From assembly GCA_023399295.1 (NCBI GenBank), contig JAEWQF010000023.1:23206-87205 (forward strand): DNA of 64,000 bases, given 5' to 3'. The first letter of the stretch is position 1. Every line of letters begins with the position of its first letter. The position numbers were made by a program, and so were the translations under genes. Shown piece by piece: positions 29,598 to 36,820 of this stretch. Below the pieces are notes generated by a model, which was not told the DNA's origin, ran no database searches, and saw only the letters and a list, made by a program, of their open reading frames with translations. The DNA comes from Bacteroidota bacterium (GTDB taxonomy: Bacteria > Bacteroidota > Bacteroidia > Bacteroidales > Dysgonomonadaceae).

Positions 29598-30590
29598 TTA
29601 ACGCTGGGTCTTATTCGGGTTCAGTTCATCGAATGGTTTATAAGAGATCCAGTCTATCTCTAACTCATAGGGATAATAGGGTACTTCAATGGAGTTCGGA
29701 TTTGTTTCAACAGGCCAGTTGTTTGTATGCCAGTAATTTAATCTGTAACGTGTATGTGCTACAGGAATACCGGTAGAGGCAGGTTGACCGGGGAAAACAT
29801 TTTTTCCCTTGTAATCCCATAGGATTATTTTCTCATTTGTATCGGGATGAATAATCCACCAGGTAATACGATCAGGATACCAGTCAAAACCATAGGTATA
29901 AAAGCGTGCAGAAGCATCGTAGTTTTCAATTGGCGTAATCATTTTCGGCTGATTCTGTTCACCTGTGAAGCGACCCCTCTTCTGGGTCTCGGTGGTTGTT
30001 CCCGATCCACGTGATTCAGCCCTGTATGAGGTGTCATAAATAATGCCTTTCGCCAGGTTGATTGTTCTTCCTACCCTGTTATGTGCAGGTCTTACGCCAG
30101 TCCATGTGCCGATATAAATGACTTCGGGGTCTGCAATCAACCATTCATAATCAATTTCACTTTGACCGAGCAGAGGATCCACATTGTAGGTGAAATAACC
30201 GACTACCGCACCAACATTGGGTTGCACTTTGGTGACATCCGGCACTTTGATTCGTGCAGCGTATGTACCATAATAGGTATAATCTTTCGTGATGATCTCA
30301 GGTCCACGTCCGGCACCAGCAGGATCTTCGGGATCAATCCTGTACATCATGATATCAGTGCCTTTTTCGGTAAGAGAGGGAATACCCGAATAATAGCGGG
30401 AATCATTGCCGGCTCGTCTGAAATTGTAATTGAAGAACTCAGATGTCGGTTTTGTAAAATTCTCAATAAAAGGCCCGTGATATCTGGTTTCACTCGTTGC
30501 TCCCCTTTGTTGGCCTTGCTGGGGTTGACCATGCAGATAGCTGGTCATCATCATGGTAGCTAACAGAACCATTGCAATCTTATTGTTCAT
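29598..30590 (-). CDS. Secreted GH16 glycoside hydrolase, tandem copy 2
   Basis: The 330-residue protein has a signal peptide (MNNKIAMVLLATMMMTSYLHG) and no lipobox. The active-site strand SEIDYEW gives E145, D147 and E149. Relative to its neighbours it carries a loop insertion around residue 200 (SRGSGTTTETQKRG) and another near residue 275 (KGKNVFPGQPAST), both on the side expected to line the cleft. It may therefore differ in subsite preference. It sits 45 bp from copy 1 and 33 bp from copy 3, in the same orientation. Confidence 0.88.
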   Translation of the reverse strand: MNNKIAMVLLATMMMTSYLHGQPQQGQQRGATSETRYHGPFIENFTKPTSEFFNYNFRRAGNDSRYYSGIPSLTEKGTDIMMYRIDPEDPAGAGRGPEIITKDYTYYGTYAARIKVPDVTKVQPNVGAVVGYFTYNVDPLLGQSEIDYEWLIADPEVIYIGTWTGVRPAHNRVGRTINLAKGIIYDTSYRAESRGSGTTTETQKRGRFTGEQNQPKMITPIENYDASARFYTYGFDWYPDRITWWIIHPDTNEKIILWDYKGKNVFPGQPASTGIPVAHTRYRLNYWHTNNWPVETNPNSIEVPYYPYELEIDWISYKPFDELNPNKTQR

Positions 30591-30623
30591 GGAGCATGAA
30601 TTTTATGATTGGTTGTGTGTTTT

Positions 30624-31574
30624 TTATTTGTTGCTTTCCTGGTACGCCCTGTTCAAATCCTCGAATGGTTTATAAGACATCCAGTCTATCTCTAAGCTGT
30701 ATGGATAAAGCGGTTTATCAAGTGAGTTCGGATTTGTCTCGACAGACCAGTTGTTCGTATGCCAGAAATTAAACAAGTAACGGGTGGGAGGAACAGGAAT
30801 ACCGGTAAAATGAGGTGTTGATCCCGGGTAATCCCACAGAATGATTTTTTCGTTAGTATCGGGATGGATCAACCACCATGTCAAACGATCGGGATACCAG
30901 TCGAAACCATAAGTATAGAACCTTGCTGCGGCATTGTAATTTTTTATCGGCGCAATCGTTTCCGGCTGACTTTGCTCCCCTGTAAACTTGCCTCTTATTT
31001 TTCTTTCATCTGCACGGTATGAAGTGTCATAGATGATGCCTTTGGCCAAATTGATCGTTCTGCCTACCCTTTGTAAATCACCCCTTGGGCCTGTCCATGT
31101 GCCAACATATATGATTTCAGGGTCGGCTATCAGCCATTCAAAATCAATTTCGCTCAAACCATGAACAGGATCCATGCGGTAGGTGAAATATCCCACTACC
31201 GCACCAAGATTTGGTTGTACCTTTGTAATGTCGGGGACTCTGATTCGTGCCGAATAAGTGCCATAATGGGTGAGCTCCTTTGATCCTATTTCAGGGCCAC
31301 GTCCGGCACCTGCAACATCGGCGGTATCCATTCTAAGCACCATTACATCTGTGCCTTTTTCAGTCAATGAGGGAATGCCCGAATAATACCGAAAATCATA
31401 ACCCGAGCGTCTGAAATTATAGTTAAAGAACTCCGAGGTTGATTTGGTGAAATTCTCAATGAATGGTCCGTGAAACCGTTGTTCACTGGGTCTATTTGGC
31501 TGTTGCGGCTGTGCTCTTAAATTGCACACAAGCATCATTGAAACGATACAAAACGCTAAAATCTTATTGTTCAT
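30624..31574 (-). CDS. Secreted GH16 glycoside hydrolase, tandem copy 3
   Basis: I start this at MNNKILAFCIVSMMLV, matching the start of copy 2; a further ATG three codons upstream is possible. There is a signal peptide ending near Ala21 and no lipobox. The triad is E142, D144 and E146 in SEIDFEW. The N-terminal half is closest to copy 2 (FFNYNFRRSGYD), while the C-terminal half is closest to copy 1 (SLDKPLYPYSLEIDWMSYKPF). That mosaic pattern is typical of exchange between tandem paralogues. Confidence 0.88.
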   Translation of the reverse strand: MNNKILAFCIVSMMLVCNLRAQPQQPNRPSEQRFHGPFIENFTKSTSEFFNYNFRRSGYDFRYYSGIPSLTEKGTDVMVLRMDTADVAGAGRGPEIGSKELTHYGTYSARIRVPDITKVQPNLGAVVGYFTYRMDPVHGLSEIDFEWLIADPEIIYVGTWTGPRGDLQRVGRTINLAKGIIYDTSYRADERKIRGKFTGEQSQPETIAPIKNYNAAARFYTYGFDWYPDRLTWWLIHPDTNEKIILWDYPGSTPHFTGIPVPPTRYLFNFWHTNNWSVETNPNSLDKPLYPYSLEIDWMSYKPFEDLNRAYQESNK

Positions 31575-31671
31575 GATAATCAATTATTTCAGTTTGTTAT
31601 TAATTAAATTCTACCCTCATCAATATGTCGTTCAAGGCATTGCACAAAACAATGATCCACTCAAACCTGTT

Positions 31672-32967
31672 TCATTTATCTAGTTCCTTGAATCTGGAAA
31701 GCAAATATTTCAGAGATCTCGCATCGCCACCTCTGTTGTTTTGAGCTGCCTGTTCTTCTCTTGTAGCAGCAGGTTTTACATCGTATGTTGTGGGATTGTA
31801 ATATGATCTCAGAAATCCATCTGCACCAGACCAAACGGTGTGAACCACACCTTGAAAACGGTTCGTCACCACTGACTGCAAGCTTCTGGTACGCCAATCG
31901 AGCATATCATCCAGATGCTGCCCGGCTATCTCTGCATTGTTCCAGGGACAGAGGGCCACGTCCAATCCATTCAGTGCAAATTGAACTGCGGTCAAACCAG
32001 AATAATCATAATGCCAGTCACAAATAAATACATCTTTGTTGACCATCCCAATAGCAGCCGAAGTGTTGTTCTTTGAAGCCTCCCAATTGCCCAAACCGGT
32101 TGCCATTCTGCTGCCATCGATCAGACGGTCGCCCCAAATCATGAGTCGACGATCGCTTTTGGCGAGGTGATCTTGTATCCGGTTGACTTCATCAGAAAAC
32201 AACACTGATTTGGCTATTCCAGCACAACGTGGACATCTTTCGTCGCCAAGATGAAATACCTCATCCATGCCGGCATGAAACCAATGGGCCTCGAAAGCAT
32301 CCATCAACTCATCCACAACTGCAAAAACAACATCATGCACATCCGGATGAAGTGGACAATAACTCTTGCAATACAATGCATCGCTGTATGGCAGCGGGCG
32401 CCCGGCGGCATTTGTATAGTCAGAATAATTGTCGGTACTGATGTGTGGGGCTTCGTCAAATTGGGGAAACTCTCTCAGCAAAGCATAGGTTGTGCCTGCC
32501 CAGGATTGATGCCCCAACAAATTGATCTGTGGAGCGACCTGAATATTGTGCTTTTTACAAACTGCAACAATTTTTTTAACATCCTCCTTTGTAAGAGGAT
32601 TGGGGTCACTCAACTGTGGGTAACTCTCGAAAGCATAATTCCAATCCACACGTATAATAAGCAAGTTTATATGTGCGGGTGCAAGATCTTCTTCAATGAA
32701 TTTGCAAAACAGATCCACACCGTTTCGCGATGGACCTCCTATTGCCAGACCTCGCACCGGCAATCGTTTATCAATCTCTTTTACAATGGATTTATCTGCC
32801 GGGATTAACCTGCCTGGCCAATTGGGAGAAGCAAATATTGATACGGGGAGCTTCCTCTGCTCCTGGTGGAGTCTGTCTTGCTCCGGAGTTGATGATGACT
32901 GTTGTTGGCCCAAAGAAACTTGTAAAACTAAACAACTCAATAATCCAATCAGTAAACGCTTCATCAT
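31672..32967 (-). CDS. GH20-like secreted glycosidase without N-terminal GH20b domain
   Basis: The 431-residue protein has a Sec signal peptide ending near Gly20. After ~50 residues a TIM-barrel resembling the GH20 catalytic domain follows. The Asp-Glu pair expected for substrate-assisted catalysis is D235-E236 in WFHAGMDEVFHLGDERCPRC, comparable to the HIGGDE pair in the full-length GH20 of this locus. A later conserved strand reads RLMIWGDRLIDGS. The usual N-terminal alpha/beta GH20b domain is absent. Beta-N-acetylhexosaminidase activity is likely but less certain than for the other GH20. Confidence 0.78.
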   Translation of the reverse strand: MMKRLLIGLLSCLVLQVSLGQQQSSSTPEQDRLHQEQRKLPVSIFASPNWPGRLIPADKSIVKEIDKRLPVRGLAIGGPSRNGVDLFCKFIEEDLAPAHINLLIIRVDWNYAFESYPQLSDPNPLTKEDVKKIVAVCKKHNIQVAPQINLLGHQSWAGTTYALLREFPQFDEAPHISTDNYSDYTNAAGRPLPYSDALYCKSYCPLHPDVHDVVFAVVDELMDAFEAHWFHAGMDEVFHLGDERCPRCAGIAKSVLFSDEVNRIQDHLAKSDRRLMIWGDRLIDGSRMATGLGNWEASKNNTSAAIGMVNKDVFICDWHYDYSGLTAVQFALNGLDVALCPWNNAEIAGQHLDDMLDWRTRSLQSVVTNRFQGVVHTVWSGADGFLRSYYNPTTYDVKPAATREEQAAQNNRGGDARSLKYLLSRFKELDK

Positions 32968-33014
32968 AATCTAGTTACTTTTTTGAGATCAAAATTCTTA
33001 CGATAAGATGATTG

Positions 33015-33055
33015 AAAAGACATGACAGGTTTTATGTGAACCTGCCATGTCTTTT
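33015..33055. terminator. Strong hairpin between the SusCD genes and the hydrolase genes
   Basis: Arms 33015-33031 and 33039-33055 form a 17-bp stem (AAAAGACATGACAGGTT / AACCTGCCATGTCTTTT) with one mismatch and a 7-base loop. On the minus strand it follows the PKD-lipoprotein gene by ten bases and ends in a short T-run. It may stop or attenuate transcription before the GH20-like gene. Confidence 0.75.
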
Positions 33056-33064
33056 GTTTAAGTA

Positions 33065-34270
33065 TCAATCAGGGATTAATTTCATACTAATTTCATCGAA
33101 ATAGAAATCACCAGTAAAGTAATTACCCCAAACAAGTCGCAATTCAACTCCTAAATAGATTCTTCCAGTAACCGGAGCGGTATAAACCCCATAGGTTCCT
33201 CCACTTCTATGTCTACCCTGACCACTATATCCTTTACCATAAGGATCTCCATTTTTATGGTAGCCTGATAGATCACTGTCATAAGCAGGAATAGGAGTCC
33301 CCGGATCCCAGTCATTGAAAGAAGAAATGAAAAGATTGCTGTCAGTAAACTTCGGAGTTACCCCGTCACCTTCAAAATCAGCACTTCCTGCAGGGCCGGC
33401 AATACACCAGAACAAAACGCCATTTGAATAACCATTGGCGCCCCATTTCATCTGTGCACTGATCTCAAACTTCTCACCTTCAACCACATCCACTGCTTGA
33501 TAAACGGCAGTTGTATAACTACCTTGGGCAGTACGTCCTACAAAGCGCAGGCATCCACCCTCTCCTCCTGATGGTCCATCTGCAGTGTAACCAAATTGTA
33601 CCGGATAGCCTGTACCCTTAATTTTCCAGTAAGCTGCATCCGATTCTTCCATGCTGCCACCCTTTAACATTTCGAGATAGGGAACAACTTCCAGATCAGT
33701 CTCATATACTCCTATATCACCCAATAGTCCTGTTGTTGTTATCTTTACTTTGAAAACCCCAAAATCAGGAAATTCGTGGGTAACTGCAAAATCAGTACCC
33801 TCAATCACCACTCCATCGCCAAAATCCCATACAATCGAAACGGCATTTTCAGAAGCTGTCGCATCAAAATCAATGACCCGACCAAACCCGCCTTCACGAT
33901 ACTTCTGGGCCTTGAATTGATAGAAGGCTGACACCTCTCCGGCAACAAACAAACTCTCATCTGTTGTTGACGAATACCCTGCTGGACTATTCACCTTAAG
34001 CGTAACGGTGTAAGTACCTGCCGATGAATAAGTATGTATCGGTGATTGTTCTGTTGAAGAGGTACCATCTCCAAAGTCCCAATAGTATGACTCAGCATCT
34101 ATTGAAGTATTTGTAAAGTGTACATCCAGAAAATCAACTACGAAAAGAAAGGATGCATTTGGCTCAGAACCCTCTTTCACATCAGATGGAAACTGATAAT
34201 TATCATCATTACACATTACCAAAAACATGGTAAGCAATAATGGCATTATTTTTAACGAAATATTCTTCAT
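33065..34270 (-). CDS. PKD-repeat lipoprotein, probable surface glycan-binding protein
   Basis: The lipobox ends at Cys20 (FLVMC). Two PKD domains follow, at residues ~30-110 (YYWDFGDGTSS) and ~112-195 (IVWDFGDGVV). A C-terminal beta-sandwich of about 200 residues ends in GDFYFDEISMKLI, the typical last strand of a CBM4/CBM9-like fold. Proteins of this design encoded directly after SusD are usually surface glycan-binding proteins that help SusD capture the polysaccharide. No catalytic motif is visible. Its ligand is presumably the same glycan attacked by the GH16 and GH9 enzymes. Confidence 0.82.
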   Translation of the reverse strand: MKNISLKIMPLLLTMFLVMCNDDNYQFPSDVKEGSEPNASFLFVVDFLDVHFTNTSIDAESYYWDFGDGTSSTEQSPIHTYSSAGTYTVTLKVNSPAGYSSTTDESLFVAGEVSAFYQFKAQKYREGGFGRVIDFDATASENAVSIVWDFGDGVVIEGTDFAVTHEFPDFGVFKVKITTTGLLGDIGVYETDLEVVPYLEMLKGGSMEESDAAYWKIKGTGYPVQFGYTADGPSGGEGGCLRFVGRTAQGSYTTAVYQAVDVVEGEKFEISAQMKWGANGYSNGVLFWCIAGPAGSADFEGDGVTPKFTDSNLFISSFNDWDPGTPIPAYDSDLSGYHKNGDPYGKGYSGQGRHRSGGTYGVYTAPVTGRIYLGVELRLVWGNYFTGDFYFDEISMKLIPD

Positions 34271-34313
34271 GTTAATATGAATTTAAATATTATTAAAAAG
34301 ACTTTCCCCTGAG

Positions 34314-34970
34314 TTAGAGCTTAGGAAATAGTGTCCTAACCTCACTTTCTGGTGCATCCTCATCAACAGTGTCCCAGTACTCACTATTTAAGTCAATAAT
34401 CACAATGACACTTGTATTCTTGTCGCTAAGTTCATACTTAGATGGATTGGCAAGCTTCACGCCCAGTACCAATAACTTCCATTTGTTATTCGCAATAAGC
34501 GTTTGTTTCGAAAGCGCCAACTTACTCAGATCGACAGAGAGATAAAATGTCCCTGTATTTGTGCCTGCTTCAACATTTACGTTTGTAGGCAATTGATATG
34601 AATCAGTCGGTAGTTTCAATGATGATTTGCCACTTTCCTCCAACAGGGCCACCTTCGTGTCTGTTTCGTTTTGAGAAACTTCAACATTCACCGAGAACGG
34701 CATCGCATCGGCAAGATAACCAGCACGCACAACTCCCAATGCGATATTGAGAATACCATCTTTGTAAGAACTATTATAGTTTGAGTTTTCTCCAAAAGGT
34801 CCGTTAGGTATAGGATAGGAGTTATCCAACCCAGTAATGGTTGCTTGTGGTATATAAATCACAGGGAACCCATAGTCCTTTTCATTATCGCTTTTCTCAC
34901 AGCTTGTCAACATCAATGCAAACAATGTAAAAGCAACCAATAACTTTACGCTTTTAAATAGTATTTTCAT
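34314..34970 (-). CDS. DUF1735-type lipoprotein (SusE-position protein)
   Basis: This 218-residue lipoprotein has its lipobox at Cys24 (LFALMLTSC). The body consists of one beta-sandwich of the DUF1735/BT_3987 N-terminal type (VIYIPQATITGLDNSYPIP, then ALGVVRAGYLADAMPFSVNV). Such domains are common in proteins encoded after SusD and are thought to contribute to glycan binding at the surface. It lacks the further domains of larger relatives. It lies 24 bp from SusD2 and 43 bp from the PKD protein, clearly within the same transcript. Confidence 0.8.
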   Translation of the reverse strand: MKILFKSVKLLVAFTLFALMLTSCEKSDNEKDYGFPVIYIPQATITGLDNSYPIPNGPFGENSNYNSSYKDGILNIALGVVRAGYLADAMPFSVNVEVSQNETDTKVALLEESGKSSLKLPTDSYQLPTNVNVEAGTNTGTFYLSVDLSKLALSKQTLIANNKWKLLVLGVKLANPSKYELSDKNTSVIVIIDLNSEYWDTVDEDAPESEVRTLFPKL

Positions 34971-34994
34971 ATCAGTAATCTTTTATTTTCTTAC

Positions 34995-36803
34995 TTAATT
35001 ATAACCTGGATTTTGTGTCAATGCACCACCGGAGTTTGTGATCTCCTTACGCGTGAATGGTAGATAATAATTGTGGAGATTGAAAACTCTTTTCTCGACA
35101 TTTACATAAGAATAGCTGTACCCTCCTAGTGGGTTCCTCCCGACAACAACACCTTTTATTGGCTTGTTCAATACCTCATACGCATCTTTCCAACGAATAA
35201 GATCCCAATAGCGATGCCCTTCAAAGGCTAGCTCTACCTGACGTTCACGTTTTACAGCAGCTCTGAACTCTTCTTTATTGGTAACTGTTACTAACGGCAG
35301 CATTGTACTTGCACTCCTGCGCACTTCTGTTAACGCTTCACGTGCGGTAAGCCCATATCCTTTCGGATCGGCATCAGCTCCGTAAGCTTCATTCATTGCT
35401 TCCGCATAGTTCAGCAAGATTTCGGCATAACGGTATACAGGCCAAACATGATCAGCAGTACCACCTTCAATCAGATTCAAATTGGGTGCAAGAAATTTCT
35501 TCAAATAATAACCTGTTTTGGTTGCACCTTCAACTGACATATCATAATCACCACCTTGAGACTGATCAATGTCAAGTACTCCATTCCAGGCACTTCCATT
35601 TACAACAATCGATGCATTCAGACGGGGATCCCTGTTGGCATAAGGATTTGCCGTTGCAGGGCCGATGTATTCGTATGCATCAACAAGGTTTTGGGAAGGT
35701 GTGATACCACTGTTTCCACCACGTGTTCCGATGGGATAGTTTAGACGCTCGGGAGTATTACCTTGGGCCTTTCGGATAAGGAATATTGATTGCACGTTGT
35801 CGGCTGATGCATTACCCAAAAAATATCCATTGTAATCTCTGTCCTCCGGCATCCGATAATCGGGGTATGTTTTCGATTCCGATCCAAACCCGAACCCTTT
35901 GGCGAAAATTGCTTTTCTTACTGCTATCACATCATTTGCAGCCTTTGCAGCCCTTTCCCATTTTGATATGTCATTGTTGGGATTGTTGCGTGGACTGGCT
36001 GCATAGAGCAATGTGCGGGCTTTGATGGCAAGAGCTGAAGTTTTATCGAATCTTCCGATGCTATTTCTATAATTCCAGTTCGTTACATTCGCCTCTGGAT
36101 CAAAATCGTTGTCAAGCATGACACGCCAATCAAGATTGACTTTGTCAGCGTTGTCATCAATCAGCTGAACAATATAGTCCACTACTTCATCATAGGAGGA
36201 TTGTGTGAGATTGCCCGCACCTGAATCATTGTCAATGGTACTCTGTACAATAGGAACCCCACCATACATGTTAATCAATTCGGAATAATAATATGCAATT
36301 GCAATCATCGCTTCGGCTCTTTGCCAATTGAGGTTGATTACATCTCTCCGATACGACATTCTGTTTTCAGTATGATAGATTGTTCCGTCAGGATTGTACA
36401 AAGCTGCTGTGTCGCGATTAAGCGCGAGGAATTCTTCTCCATTCTTTGCATAATCTACAAAAAAGTGAGCTGCCCTAATCCCTTCATAATAGTTGTTATA
36501 GAGATATGAGAGGGGATTCAGTTCAGGAGAGATTACACCTTTATTGAAATATGACACATTCGAGACCGGAGCAGTCTGTGTTGCTTCATCAGAAGCCGCT
36601 GCAAAAAGGTTGTTATCGATCACGGTAAAACCATATTGCATTGGTGTATAATAGGCATTTGCAAAACTGGTTAATGTAGCGCTTCTTGTTTCAAGCCTGT
36701 CGATGGTATCATACACATCAATTCGTGTATCAAGAAAGTCATTACATCCGACAAGGGATGCTGCTATCACCAACAAAAGAACAATATATTTATTTCTTCT
36801 CAT
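34995..36803 (-). CDS. SusD-like glycan-binding lipoprotein, pair 2
   Basis: The 602-residue SusD/RagB protein has a lipobox at Cys20 (ASLVGCNDFLDT). Helical TPR-like regions carry the family stretches WQRAEAMIAIAYYYSELINMYGGVPIV near residue 165 and KRERQVELAFEGHRYWDLIRWK near residue 515, the latter the classic SusD C-terminal signature. It caps the barrel of the adjacent SusC2 and delivers oligosaccharide. It is 17 bp from SusC2. The ligand cannot be predicted. Confidence 0.93.
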   Translation of the reverse strand: MRRNKYIVLLLVIAASLVGCNDFLDTRIDVYDTIDRLETRSATLTSFANAYYTPMQYGFTVIDNNLFAAASDEATQTAPVSNVSYFNKGVISPELNPLSYLYNNYYEGIRAAHFFVDYAKNGEEFLALNRDTAALYNPDGTIYHTENRMSYRRDVINLNWQRAEAMIAIAYYYSELINMYGGVPIVQSTIDNDSGAGNLTQSSYDEVVDYIVQLIDDNADKVNLDWRVMLDNDFDPEANVTNWNYRNSIGRFDKTSALAIKARTLLYAASPRNNPNNDISKWERAAKAANDVIAVRKAIFAKGFGFGSESKTYPDYRMPEDRDYNGYFLGNASADNVQSIFLIRKAQGNTPERLNYPIGTRGGNSGITPSQNLVDAYEYIGPATANPYANRDPRLNASIVVNGSAWNGVLDIDQSQGGDYDMSVEGATKTGYYLKKFLAPNLNLIEGGTADHVWPVYRYAEILLNYAEAMNEAYGADADPKGYGLTAREALTEVRRSASTMLPLVTVTNKEEFRAAVKRERQVELAFEGHRYWDLIRWKDAYEVLNKPIKGVVVGRNPLGGYSYSYVNVEKRVFNLHNYYLPFTRKEITNSGGALTQNPGYN

Positions 36804-36820
36804 GATATTGTTGTATTAAT

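Noticed and set aside
28584..31583. Tandem GH16 genes as a sign of a mobile element
   Set aside because: No transposase, terminal inverted repeats or target duplications are seen; simple tandem duplication explains the pattern.
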